Of a stretch of 60,000 nt of DNA, positions 1 through 12,150 are shown one piece after another. The stretch comes from Hydractinia symbiolongicarpus (lineage: Eukaryota > Cnidaria > Hydrozoa > Anthoathecata > Hydractiniidae). Position 1 is the stretch's first letter. The number at the start of each line of letters is the position of its first letter. The position numbers were made by a program, and so were the translations under genes. The DNA lies in NCBI RefSeq assembly GCF_029227915.1, contig NC_079889.1:7566001-7626000 (forward strand), written 5' to 3'. The notes under the pieces are model-generated. The model saw nothing but the letters and a program-made list of their open reading frames with translations, did no database searches and had not been told where the DNA came from.

Positions 1-354
1 TCAAGCAAATTTAGTGAAAACAGTTCACCTTTTACAGAAGATTGCGTAACTGTACTATTAATCACTTAATCACTTTTTACCACTGCTTTCACACACTGTT
101 AAGTGTTGGATACCACTCTCAATAAATAGTCCCAAAGTATCGAGTAATATAGCTATTCGATAAGATCGCTTGAGCGACGGTGTTCCTATTATTTCCTATT
201 AATTTAATGAAAAAAGTACGATGCAGACGTTATTATAACACTATAGAAACGTCCATTATTTAATGTCATACTTTGTGACGTCCTGGTCACAGGACGTCAC
301 GACCAAAATGTAACCAAAATATGACGTTGTATAACGCGTTATTTGCAAGAATTG
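1..354. other. Non-coding stretch with one perfect hairpin
   Basis: No coding potential was recognised. The stretch is AT-rich and contains several ACGT-centred motifs. A perfect inverted repeat lies at 275-300, with arms GTGACGTCCTG and CAGGACGTCAC and a 4-base loop. Similar ACGT-rich sequence recurs around 2290-2420. Confidence 0.5.
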
Positions 355-878
355 GATAACATCATTTTGTTTGATTCTATTCCTGCGTCGACTGGAGATA
401 TTAAATGTTCAAAAATAGAGAGACGGTTGCCTCTGAAATTGGGTGGTTTACGCATCCTAATGTTTTGAGAGATTTGTGAGATTGAATGCTCCTACTCAAT
501 TATGATGACGGAAGTTTTAAGATCTGACATTGTAGAGCAGATTTGTAATTATCACCTGCAAATCCTGTTGCTGAGATCAGATCAGAAGAAGTAGTAAGAA
601 ATAAAAAGAAGTTGCAACAGAACGGGGCATAAATCTGGTTGACAACGTTGCCTTTAAAAAATGATGGATACGTGTTACCTAGGCAACAGTTTTGGTATCT
701 TTTTCGTACAAATATGGTTGGGAGCTTTTTAAGCTGCCTGAATTGTGTGAATGTGGATCGAAATCTAATATTCAACATGCTCTTTCCTGTCAAAAGGGGG
801 GTTGTTAACTTTCAGCACAACTACATAAAAACATTACTGCTGCCCATTTTAAATGAGGTATGTAAAGCGAATCGATGA
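355..878 (+). pseudogene. Decayed retrotransposon reverse-transcriptase C-terminal fragment
   Basis: Broken frames resemble the better preserved retrotransposon ORF at 39937-41427 on the minus strand. Shared landmarks are LPLKLGGLRI near 430-465 (LPPRLGGLGL in the other copy), LTTLPLK..GY near 640-675, a QQFW motif just after it, and a histidine-containing stretch ending in NEVC near 860. In the family this is the region between the reverse transcriptase and a C-terminal domain that may be a restriction-like endonuclease. Several stops and frameshifts make this a dead fragment. The link rests on eye alignment within the window, so the family is less certain than the homology. Confidence 0.55.
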
Positions 879-3800
879 CCAATATCACAGTTTAGTTGCT
901 TATTCTTGTTACGTAAACCTTTTCTATGTTGTTATTTTTCCACGTTCAATGTCTTCAGTTAAATTATATGTTTCATTGTAAAGGTTTTTACTGGCTGGTT
1001 TATGCCATAGCCAAAATATACGTTTGTTTGTTTTTAAGAATATGAAGTATATTTAATAATAAGAATATTTTTAAGAATTTTACTAATATGACATTACCTT
1101 TTCTCACATACCTAGCGTCTTAGACGAAACCTGCTTTTCTAAGCTTAATCGCTCTGGTCGCAACTGACGGAAGGGCATTTTCAAGAAAACGAAGAAAGGG
1201 TATATATACTAGCTAGTACATTTCAATATTTCTTATAATGTAATGAACCCATTCTTAGCCTTACTAACACCTAAAGCTAGGCCAGCATAAACTACCAACC
1301 TATCTAGCATGAAACTAGCTATAGCTAGCATAAAACTACCAAATAAGCACAAAATTCGCTACATGCTAGCTAACTATAGCTAGCATAAAATAATTCTCTA
1401 AGACAGATATTTAACAATACTTCTAATATTTAGGTGGTGTAATGCCAGTGATAGAAGATTCTTCTCGGGAAAAAATTTAAAAAGAAATACCTGATGTTTT
1501 AAAACATGCGCGGATGCGCATTAGACAGACTAGAAAATCGAGAAAAAAGATTAGATTTCTAGCAAATAATTTATTTTATTGTATATTTTTTATCTCTTTT
1601 TGCGAAGATTCATTATACATAGTTGTTTCATATAAGCAACTGTGCTAAAATTTGCAACTTTTGTATAAACAGTATTGTATTTGGAATAGCGAATACTGGT
1701 TTTGACAGGCTCTGAGTATTTAGTACGAATTTGTCATCATTCCAAACAATTTCGTTAGAATAAGGGAATTTTTAGCAAAGAAATAAAAATACGTATAACT
1801 TAACACTAAATTCCGCGCAAAAATTGGTAAAAACAACTTAACTTTTTTCTAACGCAATACTTGTTGATATTGTAAATTTCTTTTCTACTGGTAGAAACTT
1901 CCCGACTTTGATAGCTGCTTTGCAGTTTCCTAATTTTTAAAATTCCATGTAAATTCTCAGTTCTTATTAGTCTTGTTGTAGTCTGCTCGCTAAAGTCGTC
2001 AATCGCAAAGGTTTATTTCTTGCAAAGTAAGTGGGAAATACTCGTGAAAAATTTGTAATATATAATCTATATCATTTTTGATGAGGAAGCATAGCACTTT
2101 TTAATTGAAATAAAATTAATTCCTGATGAAATTTTTATCTGTTTTTCTTTACTTTGCTTCTTCCACTCAAAAAATAAATTCGAGGGTTATCTTTGGATTC
2201 ATAAAAATAAAGATAACCAAATAGGAAAGCATAATGCGATGGCGTTATACCGATGCAAACGAGTTCTTTATACAATTAAACGTTTTACTGACGTCATGTC
2301 AACGTTACTTAAACGTCATATAACCTAAGCATCACCAAATCATAGTTGTTATTACGTCGCGGACTGACGTCGTCGTTGAGTACAAATGTACCCATCTGAT
2401 GACGTTATCACAACGCGATGTTTCCCGATTTCAAAGATTTCGGGAAACAAAGTTTCTCATCGGATTCTGCACTGCAATTAGTGCGTATATTACGCGCATG
2501 CGCTCTTTAGAGCGCATTTAATATATATTCAACAGTTAAATACTGTTCTTTCTCTCTCGAAACAAGCTGTTATCGTTAACTTCAGACTTAACAATTGTTT
2601 CTTTCCTTTATATACTGTGTCGAACTCGACGACACAAGACACCACCTAATCAATTCAAAAGCAAGAGACATCTCTCAAAACAGATCTTCGAGATAAAGGA
2701 TGACGCAACAAAAAACGATAGTTCAATATTTATTATTCCGTCTAAACTTTTTTAAATAGGAAATTATATTAGTAATTGATTGTGTCGTCATTGAGTAGCA
2801 ATCCCAACCAAAAAAAGCAATAAGAACCTCTAGTTCGGCTATTACAGAGTACATTGGTTTTTATCCTGGAGTAGGAGGCGATTACAATGAAAGTAATCGT
2901 CTTCGTGCAATGATATCACGTCGATGTTATCGTTGTAAACTTTACTTGTATTAGCTACTCGTACTTGTACATTATTCACGATGGATCTCAACGATTTCCG
3001 CCAGCGCGAAAGGTTTCAGCCAGCGCGAAATACCAATGTTCACCAAAAGAGTAGTTTTTTGTGTTTGTCAGGAAGATGTGAAAAGAAGTCATATATGGTC
3101 ATGTTGCGGCGTTACTATAACGTTTAATAACGTAATATTGCCAGCTGGGATACAACGCCAAATTGTATCTTAGCTGATAGGGTATATGGTTATTAAACGA
3201 AAAAAATTTTGATGTTTAAAATCAAACTACTTAATTATTTTGACTTTTTACTAAATTAGTCATTAAAAAGACATGACGACAAACTACCTTCCATATCGTG
3301 GTTTTGTTATCTTAACCACAAATTACTACAAAAGAGTCATCTCTTCCTTGCTACGCAACTTAAACTTAAAAACACGTTGTGTTAAAACATCATCCTACGT
3401 CTAGAAATTGATTAACAGACAGCTCCACGAATGGTAAACATTATCTTGGAAAGTTATTTCGCCCCAATCAATTAAAGCATTACACAAATTGCTCACGTTT
3501 TTTCATAGAATTTTTGTTTTCACCTGGCAGATAGATTGTACGAGGTGAAGCAAACGTGTGACTGATACAATTGCAATAAATCGAAAGTTTTTTTTAATTA
3601 AACATTTTTAATTTCTCAACAGAATTTTTGGAGTAACCCCAGATAACTCAAATAGCTACGATCTATTTTTGCTGGATCATTTGTCGATACTCAATGGAGG
3701 GGGATGTTGTTACACGTGAAACTAGTCATAAGTGTTAACTATGTCTGTAACAACTAGAATAAAAAATGCCATGTTAATATGTTTGCCAATGACGTCGACA

Positions 3801-3989
3801 AATACAGAGAAATGTAAAAAAATGCCTAAGAAAGAATTCTTTGAATCAAAGCATTTCTTGTCTCCTTGATATACTTGCAGCCGATAAATCAAAGACTACA
3901 TAATTTATGTACTTTTGTATTTAGTATTTATTTGAAATGTCTATACAGGATACATAGTGTTACAGTTTTAAAAAAAATTGCTATCAATA
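879..3989. other. AT-rich non-coding region, possible LTR-like segment
   Basis: No exon or domain was recognised. Two things stand out. At 1260-1390 the motif TAGCTAGCATAAAA is repeated. At about 2290-2640 an ACGT-rich stretch is followed by a TATA-like TTTAATATATATT (2517) and a TC-rich leader, which could be a solo LTR promoter, but no TG...CA boundaries or target duplication could be established. Confidence 0.3.
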
Positions 3990-4014
3990 CACGTCTGGCT
4001 TCACACCACGAATC

Positions 4015-4390
4015 TATAGCAACATATAGCAAGCTTTATTTTATTGAGGCATTATATTTTTTTAAGCCACGAGGATAGTATTTGTCAAGAAAGTTAAGAA
4101 GTTAAGTTAAGAATATGTCTAAGCTTGATTGTTTGTTTTAATATAAAAATTTCTATGATGCACAAATTTAATTAGAAATTTACTTTTTTATCTCACAAAG
4201 TGAACCTTTTTCTGTCCAAAGCAATGGGCCGTTACATGTAGCAGAATTTGCCATTAGCTATAACAACTTATAGCATGCTTTATTTTATTAAGTCATTTCA
4301 TATAGCTATATATATTGAGGCCATAGCCCTGCTAAAAATATATTAGGAACAATAAGAATTGTATTTGTCAAGAAAGTTAAGAACATTAAG
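4015..4390. repeat. Two-copy imperfect direct repeat
   Basis: A segment near 4015-4105 (AGCAAGCTTTATTTTATT ... GTATTTGTCAAGAAAGTTAA) is repeated at about 4258-4385 with the same end modules and a longer middle. This suggests a local duplication or two copies of an interspersed repeat. Confidence 0.5.
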
Positions 4391-4913
4391 GCTGAAACGG
4401 AATAATTCTTATAAAATACACGGTATATATCCTAGATAAGAATTTTATAAACTATAAAAAGTAATTTTTCCGTTGTTACTGGTTTTTAAATCAATGTGTA
4501 CATCTGTTACATTACCGTTTGAAATATTATTCGATTCTTAAGTTCGAAAACGCTGCATTGTTATTATGCACGGCACGTTTGCGCATTGGAAGGGTTGCTA
4601 TATGCAATACAGGTTTCTCGTATTCGATTGCGCAATACTTCGCTATACATGGAAACAAGGCTTGGAATGGTAAAATGTAAACAAAGTGGGCGAAATCAAA
4701 TTGTTTTTTAACACCTGACCCTCGAAAAGTTTTGAGCACATTAAAAACGTGCTTACCTGCCAAATCTTTTGAAATATTTTTTAAAAAATAATATGAGAAC
4801 CTGTAGTCAATTACTAAAATGTGTTCTAAATAAGTTTTATGAAGCTAAAGCTCAACTATCTTGTGGTTGAGTTAGCAAACAAAAATAAAAAATTAATTCA
4901 CAAGAAGTATACA

Positions 4914-6285
4914 CAGGTAGTAGTAAAACTCGTCCTCGAAAAAATTTATCTGGTGGACTTGGGAATTATTGTTGTATTCCTGGCTGTAAAAGTGCTCTTT
5001 ACGACTCAGACAGAAAGAAAACAAACATTGGACGTTTTAAAATTCCTAAACAAGAAACCCTAAGACGACAATAAACCAATGTTATTAAAAATGTTAGAAG
5101 AAAAGATGGCGCTGATAATTTTAACATTTAGGATCAAAAAAAAATATTATAGTGTGCGAGTTTCATTTCAAAACTGAGGATAACAGAATTACATTGGGAG
5201 TTGGTAAAAAAAACTAGTCGCTGATGCTGTACCTTCTACCTTTAAAATAGAGACACAAAAAGTACGTAGAAGACCCCCACCTAAAGATAGGCATATTCCT
5301 AGTAGTAGCAGCAGTAAAAGTGAAGAAGTCATTTCAGAGTCCGAAGAGTCTGTTGTAGTGTCTGCTGACCAATTTGATGGGGAAATTTCACAAGAGGTTA
5401 CGGAGCTTGATATACTGAAAAGGGAATTAAAAGAACTGAGAGAAAAATACAAGAATTTGAACAACGCAACGATTTTTTTTCTTTTCTTTACATAAACATA
5501 ATAAACTATTTCGCACTGCTACTGGTTTGGAAGTAGAAAACTTTGATATCCTGTTCGAGTTTTTAGATCCAGGAGAAAATTGTATCAATATGAAGTTCTA
5601 CGACACATCAAAAAGGTTTTCAATATCTTCACCTGAAGAACCCTACTTTTTAAATCTGGGCCAAAGCCAAAGTTGTGTCCTCAAGAGCAACTGTCGAGCA
5701 AATGTCACATGGTTGAAAAATGGTTTTACACTTTCCCACGTTTCATGGCTCTTTAATACATCAAAGGCAACAGTTTCTAGATATCTCATAACATGGACAA
5801 ATTTTTGCTATTTTTAGCTCGGTTCTGTGTCGATTTGGCCTACTCGAGACCAAGTAAATGCAGTTATGTCAGAAAGTTTCAAGAAAACCTATCCATCCAC
5901 TAGGTGTATCATAGACTGTACTGAGTTGTATTGTCAAAGACCATCTTCACTTGCTATTCAAAGTTCCCTTTATTTGCACTACAAAAGTCATGTGACCTAC
6001 AAAGGCTTACTTGGAATTTCACCATCTCGTGCCATAACATCCATCAGTGAACTTTTTGATGGGTCCATATCAGACAAAGAAATTGTGCGGAGGTCTGGGT
6101 TGCTAGAACGAAACTTATGGAATGACAATAACAGTGTTATGGCCGATAGAGGTTTCACAATTGAAAACATTTAACGTACGTTTAAATATCCCTTCATTGT
6201 TGGGAGGCAGAGACCAACTAAATGCTGCTGAAGTAAAAGAAAGTCAAAGTATGTCTTGTGGTATTTCACTTTTCAACATCTAGAA
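4914..6285 (+). pseudogene. ISL2EU-type transposase with THAP domain and DDE_Tnp_4 core (decayed)
   Basis: The N-terminal part reads as a THAP zinc finger: CCIPGCKSA, then RFKIPK, a CxxH pair in VCEFHFK near 5155, and the closing AVPSTF near 5227. A short coiled coil (LKRELKELREKY) follows near 5415. The catalytic half begins near 5525 and carries LLF-type helix-turn-helix text (SWLFNTSKATVSRY) and the DDE_Tnp_4 signature CIIDCTELYCQRPSS near 5910-5950, SHVTYKGLLGI, and VMADRGFTIE near 6137-6170. THAP plus DDE_4 with a divergent YqaJ gene is the known layout of ISL2EU/IS4EU elements, which fits the gene next door. In-frame stops (near 5069, 5495, 5818, 6174) and shifts show it is inactive. 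Confidence 0.8.
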
Positions 6286-6286
6286 A

Positions 6287-7960
6287 ATACTTAAACTTAT
6301 TAAAAATATAAATACAAACTATTTAAAAACATTTCATAACATTTTTCTCCAATTTGAGGCAACATGTATTTTTTGTAAAAATTGTTAAGCTTGGGAATTA
6401 ACTCATAAAAATAATTTACATCCAAAGGAGTTCTAACAATAATCAATCCATCAAACACAAAAACAACAAAATCACAAAACATAGCTCCTGACCATCTGAA
6501 TTTGAGTGTAATATCCACTGCGATGATCTTTTTTTAAAGCAAGCTTGCCATCAATTTTATTAACATAGAACGAGCTGTCGAAAATTAGGTCGTGTATATT
6601 GTGATTCATTTTACTTTTGGGGCATTTAATTTGAACTAGTCCTAATATGTTGTTATTATCAACTGATCGATCACTGACAAGTCCATCAGGACTTGCGACA
6701 AGCCAAAAAAGGTTTGGTTGAATTACGCATCCAGTTTCTCGTACTTCGACATCGCGGTTTAAGTAAAATTGCATACATCTTCATATTTTTCTCGAGCTAT
6801 AGGTTCATACAGTTTCCCATGTTTAAAATTCTCACGTACAGCGTATGGAAGATCTTGTTTTTCTTTTGGAGATAAAAAAATGTCAACAAGGCTTTCAAAA
6901 ATTTTTTTTCGAATAAATGCCTTATGTGCTTCGCTTGAACCGCAATCTTTCTCCATTTTTTTGTCAATTTCCACAGCTCATTCTTACTTTGTGAAACTGT
7001 ATCTGTTTCCAACAATCTGCACTTTTCTCTAGATATTTTGATAGAATTTAGATAGTTCTGTTCTGTAAGAGTATCGACCCAAGTTTTTGGTACTAACTCA
7101 TTTTCATCTTTTATAAATAATAAGGGTAGTTCAGTGTAATCGTGCTCGCTATATAACGGATTTTTTTTTTATGTTTGTTTCAACTTTCGTTGTAAAACCA
7201 ACTGGATTCAGGTGAAAAGAAAGGGGTGAACCAACAACAAATTGACCAAATTTTGTATTTATTTTTTCTTGGTTCAATCCAACAGGCGGTACACAACACG
7301 CAAATCCAATTTTTTTGTCCCTCTCCTGCAACTTAGCTTGCATTAAATTCAAACTATCTTGCAGTGTATCTTTATCTCTCCTAGGATCGTATAGAGTCGA
7401 TGATATTCCTCGTGAAGTAGTCTGGCTTTGAATAACTGTATCCATAACAGGAGCTTTATTCGACACTTCGCCTGGAACCCCCCATTGTCATAGACGACTT
7501 GTACAAGAAATTTCTTCTGGCCCATTTGGGAGCTGGTTTAAGGAATAGTCTGCAATCTCATGCCATTATGTGGTTGCAGTAGCCACTTAAGCCAGCAGGA
7601 CAAGAACATTTTGCATTGCTAACTTTTCCACTTGACCTACACAGTGCTACAGACACATCTCGTTTTTCTTTCTTCATGCTTGCCTTACACTGGCATTTTT
7701 AATAAAAGCATTGTTCATCCCATTTTGTACTCACTGAATCTGAAGTTAAATATCTTTCATTTTTAAACTTTCTCCCACGATCAAGAGTTTTTATTATAGA
7801 ACTCTCTGGCGTTTTCCCACTTCTTAAACGATGTTCTTCAATTTCTTTTATTGTGAACGCAGGAAGAAGAGACAAAGACTTTCCCCAAGTATCTAATTCA
7901 ATAACTTGTTTTTTTTGACTTGTTAGACACCTTCGATTGTGTTAGACCTTTTGAATTTTT
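6287..7960 (-). pseudogene. SWIM zinc finger plus YqaJ-like nuclease (second gene of the ISL2EU element, decayed)
   Basis: Read on the minus strand, a SWIM-type zinc finger CSCPAGLSGYCNHIMA lies at about 7560-7607. Further downstream come ENFKHGKLYEPIAREKYE near 6790-6840 and WLVASPDGLV followed by IKCP near 6615-6700, which match the YqaJ viral-recombinase/exonuclease fold (acidic D in SPDG, the xIK pair). ISL2EU elements are known to encode such a protein beside the transposase; its role in transposition is not established. Stops and frame changes split the reading frame into at least four pieces (for example at about 7149, 6797 and 6472), so this is a pseudogene. It converges with the transposase, with their 3' ends almost touching at about 6290. 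Confidence 0.75.
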
Positions 7961-8290
7961 ATTTCATTTTATTTTTATTTTGTTGCATGACGTGCTTATA
8001 TTTTTAAACGTTTTGTTTCAGCGGGTATAAATATAATGCAGATTGTGAGCAACCTCAATCCCAGGGCTATTTTTCTCTTTTATTATTATTTCTTTTATTG
8101 CTGTACATGCTTATGTTTTTGGACGTTTTGTTTCAGCGGTTATAGATATAGAATAATGCAAATTGTGACTTTTAAAAATTAAAATTACTGTGTTCTATGT
8201 TTTTATTTGGTACCCATCATATGGACTCGATGAGAGATTCAGTGGAGTCTTCCACGGGCTATCTATATATTAATACGCCTTGTGTGTGTG
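7918..8290 (+). repeat. Interspersed repeat, copy 1
   Basis: Shares long stretches with 9860-10200: TGTTAGACACCTTCGATT at the start, ACGTTTTGTTTCAGCGG, then CAACCTCAATCCCAGGGCT, and finally AGAGATTCAGTGGA. Within copy 1 the ACGTTTTGTTTCAGCGG module occurs twice (8011 and 8123). No coding content was seen. Confidence 0.6.
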
Positions 8291-9109
8291 TGCGCACCGT
8301 GAGACCACGGACAAAAATTCATGGGTCACTTTCTTATTTCCCAAGCATTGTCTTTCCAAAGTATGGCGTTACGCTAAACTTTACTAAGTTAAAAAAATCG
8401 CAAAACGGGGGTTTATTATCTATTCATATTCGAACAGCATGAGGCCGTAACGGTTAATAATACTACCCGTTTACCCCCGGTTTAGCACGCGTGTGCCGCA
8501 TCTCACGGAAACAAGTTGTTTACTAATTAAAAAGAAAAAGACAAACCGAAAAAAGGCTGTCCCCCTTTTACATCCCTTGTACTCATTTCTTTAATTGAAG
8601 TTATTTTAAACAAAGCATATCAATATTTGCCGGTCGAAAGTTTGTTTGTTCTTAATGATCTTCCATTTTTATGTTCTGGGACCGAGGTTGCCACTATCGC
8701 ATTCGAATAAAATTCGAATATAAAACATGACAAGAAAACAAACAGTTGCTGTCGAGAATAAAAAATTTGGTATTAGTTAGAAATATTTTTATAAAGAAGA
8801 AATACGTACGATGATATAGCGTCACAAAGAGAACTGATTGGAGATGTATCAAACACAATTGTACATAATTTTAATCCTTTTTCTTTCGGACGAAGCAAAA
8901 TTTATTAATCGAAGTAAAAAACTGATTGGACTTTTATCCAGAGACGCTAGCTGAGAAAGCCAAAGAATGGCAGGTGTGTTGTTTAGTTTATCTGGTAAAG
9001 AGATAAGTTTAGGTGTGTAACGATTTTTTAACCGTTTTAACTTTCAGAGCTCAGCTTTTCCTTTAAATATTTAGTTCCTTGTTGTGTCCTGAGCTTAAAC
9101 GCGTTTTCT
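8290..9109. other. Non-coding stretch
   Basis: A short TGTGTGTGTGTG run lies at 8281-8292. The rest is AT-rich with no supported gene or repeat boundary. Confidence 0.4.
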
Positions 9110-9520
9110 TTAAGGCCGGGGCCAATCGAGGCAACTTTTTGACAACATTATCCGTCAACATTTGTTGATTATTCATTTTGAAAATGACGGAAGTCACTGC
9201 TTCAGCCGATCCTGCAACTACCACTGCTGGTAAACAAAAATTTAATAGGAACGAAGAATTATTGGAGAAACTGCTTGACCTGTACGAAGAAAGACCCCAT
9301 CCGCTTTCTTTTTTCATCGTCATCTATTACCAAGGCTAGCAATAAACATGCTGCAGCTTCCTTCTCCGCCATTTTGGAAAAGGAGAATGAATGGCCACGT
9401 TTCAGTAGAATGTAGTTGCTCAAAATGCTAACGAGAATGTTAACGAGAGTATAGCAAATCGTATCAACATGTTGCTCAAAATGTTGACGAGAATGTTGAC
9501 ATTTGCATATCAAACAAATA
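9110..9520. mobile_element. Internally deleted PIF/Harbinger element
   Basis: Two truncated gene starts face each other. On +, an ATG at 9184 opens MTEVTASADPATTTAGKQKF and continues into ELLEKLLDLYEERP, the style of the Myb/SANT or MADF-like accessory protein of Harbinger elements. On -, an ATG at 9372 opens MAEKEAAACLLLALVIDDD, the style of a HARBI1-like transposase N-terminus. The two run into each other near 9295-9320 where the rest of both genes is missing. Flanks contain inverted CAACATTNTTGA-type motifs (9135-9170 and 9440-9510). Assignment is by resemblance and convergent layout, which matches the intact element at 16-21 kb. Confidence 0.5.
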
Positions 9521-9859
9521 AATTCGAAGATGTTGCATTGTTATCTTCTTTGATTTTATGCATGATTTTCTTTATTATAGGTTTGTAAGTAAGGCAAACT
9601 GTTCATTTAATATTTTTGATTGAAATATTTCGGTAGATATACAATATACCAAATGATTCAAAGTTTTTATATTTCTCTTTTATGTGTTTTTTAATAATAA
9701 TTTCTTATACTTTGAGTATAACTTTGGAAGGTTTGCCGTATGCAATAGACTGAATAGCTGATTTTGTATGACTTAACAAAAAATGTTGGATTTTTTTTTA
9801 ATGTTTAGTATCCTTTTTTTCCCTGGTCAAGAATATAGTTTTAGCGTATTTCGCTTTTT

Positions 9860-10200
9860 ACGACTGTTGTTAGACGCCTTTGATTTTTTTGGACATTTTT
9901 CATTTTTATTTCATAATTTTTTTTATTAATATTTTGTTTGTTGCACGTGGTTATATTTCTAGACGTTTTGCTTCAGCGGTTATAAACATAGAAAAATGAA
10001 AATTGTGGCCAACCTCGATCCCAGGGCTTTTTTCTTTTTGCCATCCCGTTATAAAAGAGTCAAAGAGCCCGGGGACGAGGTTGAAATGTGAGTTTTGAAA
10101 ATTCAAATTACTATTTTGTACGTTTTTGTTTGGTATCCCTTACATCGGTTTAATGAGAGATTCAGTGGATTCTTTCACGAGAATTCGGCTAGTACATTAG
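9860..10200 (+). repeat. Interspersed repeat, copy 2, containing a small inverted-repeat insert
   Basis: Second copy of the repeat at 7918-8290. It carries an internal inverted repeat at 10009-10086: CAACCTCGATCCCAGGGCT at one end and AGCCCGGGGACGAGGTTG at the other. The same motif appears as a fragment near 23508-23530, so it is probably the terminus of a short TIR element family. Confidence 0.55.
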
Positions 10201-10304
10201 TAAATAATTAGTCTCTTTAATAATAGCCGTCGTCTGTCTGTGTGTCCTCGAAAGGCGCGTCCTGTTACGGAAACACGAAATGCGATATATAAAGGACGGG
10301 CGAC

Positions 10305-10324
10305 CCCGTGGATTTTTCCACGGG
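10305..10324. repeat. Hairpin terminus of an ACTAGT-type TIR element
   Basis: Perfect hairpin CCCGTGGA-TTTT-TCCACGGG, followed by ACTAGT at 10331. It matches the ends of the element at 27205-27870 and the start of the one at 44591, so it is a solitary terminus or a truncated copy. Confidence 0.55.
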
Positions 10325-10349
10325 CTAACGACTAGTAAATAATAATAGT

Positions 10350-11535
10350 TAAGAGAATAAGAAAATATCTAACCGTTTCACGCCAACAACGTACGATCTC
10401 TTGTTTTTTTCGTCTCCTCGTGTACTTTTGTAATATGCAATGCTGATTTTTTAAGTTTGACGGAGTTATCATTGATCATGTAGTGACAATTTCGCATACA
10501 TAATTTTTTCGTTACATATTTTTGGAGAACATATGGTATTGTGTTCCTCTACATTAATACGATAACAATTTTTCATAAATCTCACATTACATGCTAGAAA
10601 AGATACAAAAAATCTCCACCAATGTCTTTCAACAGTCGGCAAGTTAACATATTTTTTTATCGTTTTAGAACACAATAAGATTTATCAAACAATCACAGAA
10701 GAATAAATTATTTCAATATTTCGGTTGTTGGTTTTAATGTTATGGCGCAAAAAGCATGCAGGAATTTAGAGAGTAACGTATGATGGAAATATAAAAATAT
10801 CCTATCTTGTTTAATAAATTAAATTTAAACAGTAATGCACCGCACAATGCAAGCTGGTAATGCAACAAATAATATATCTTACTAGCCATTCGCGATTTCA
10901 AATTCAAGTCAAAGCATGTAACGGCGTCGTACGATTCTAAAATGGCTGTTTTCCTCTGTTTTCTCGTGTGCCTTTTGACAAGTTTTGTTTACTTGGTGAC
11001 ATTAAGGTCGGGTCTGCAAAATACACACTTTTTCAATTTTAATTTCAGCTAACTTGCTGCTTTGTTATGTTGTTTTAACAAACCGCTGTACCAAACTCGA
11101 ATTATATCAGTGGAATTCTGCGCCTTTCAAAAAATGTATGGTACATTAGGGTAATGTGGAATTCTTTATGTGAAATATGAGAAAGATTAAAGGTTACCTC
11201 CCGAGCAAAAATAAGTTGCCCTAAAATAATCCATAACAACATGTTATTCGACAAAATAACAATGTTTTTCTCTATATTTACAGATTAACTTACTGCTGTT
11301 TAGCTACCTCTCCAAACCCTAGTCACGCGGGCATTATGAAAACGGTAAAAAATGCTCACATCAGCAATGTGACGTCATCACGAGATAAGCTACTGACCAG
11401 AACGAAAATTGTAATAAAGATTATGCAGACGTTTCACTTACCCCACCCCTTTCCCTGTATTATAAAGTGAATTCTAAAAGCATGCAGAAGCAAAACCATT
11501 TTTAAGGAAATTAATAAGTATATCAACACGAGTAG
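10350..11535. other. AT-rich non-coding region
   Basis: No gene was supported. An ATG at 10942 followed by a hydrophobic reading frame of about 22 residues could be a first exon with a signal anchor, but nothing else backs it. Confidence 0.3.
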
Positions 11536-11539
11536 GAGT

Positions 11540-12150
11540 ATGGATGAAAATACATTTTTGGGTTTTCAATATGAACCAACGGGAGACAACTCAGTTCAAG
11601 TACTTCACACCATATGGACGAGCCGGAAACGGAATCGGGTGAGTCACTGACAGAAAAAAATTAATTGTATCTGGTGCAAATGTGGTGTTTGCATCAAAAT
11701 GAGTACTTGTAAGGAGTGTAAATGCTGTAGAGGAATGGATATAACCGAGTTATGGAAATTAGGCGGTAAATAAATTCAGTTAGTGATTAGTGTCTTTTTG
11801 TGACTTATTTTGTGAAATAATATTTATTTTTACTATCTTAAATAAACGGTGCATAATGGAGCACGATCGTTTTTTTTCTATCCTCATAACGAAATAAATC
11901 TTTGGACGGCATTAGTGGGAAAGTACGACATGGTAAATCGGCCTTCCTTCTTCGGGAGACGATTTAATAGTAATTATACTTTGACATTTGCTTTTTCTTT
12001 TGGTACATAACCGTCGTGGCAGGTCTGTGCGATGTGTGATTCCAGCCTGTGTTGACAAGCTAATGAGAGAAGAATTTCCTTCTCTAGACGGTAGTTACAC
12101 CGGATACAAAGACGGAGGTTACGTAAATAAAATGAATTTCACATGAGTGC
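11540..12150 (+). pseudogene. Fragment resembling the P2RX7 C-terminal cysteine-rich domain
   Basis: An ATG at 11540 opens MDENTFLGFQYEP. In a second frame near 11670-11745 comes WCKCGVCIKMSTCKECKCCR, which has the cysteine spacing of the P2RX7-like C-terminal zinc-binding domain. In a further frame near 12034-12110 comes VIPACVDKLMREEFPSLDG followed by YTGYK, which matches the end of the same domain (VxPxCVxxxIRxxFPSxDGxYTGF). Order and spacing agree with one domain split by frameshifts or by an intron between about 11775 and 12010. Such domains occur in cnidarians both as genes and as transposon-spread fragments. No full open frame is present. Confidence 0.55.

Noticed and set aside
2290-2640. 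Solo LTR
   Set aside because: TATA-like and leader-like sequence is suggestive, but ends and target duplication could not be established; noted only in the gap description.
8281-8292. Functional TG repeat or Z-DNA element
   Set aside because: Only about six units; ordinary for this kind of sequence.
10942-11000. First exon with signal anchor (MAVFLCFLVCLLTSFVYLV)
   Set aside because: No downstream exon, no convincing donor, and hydrophobic frames are common in AT/T-rich sequence.
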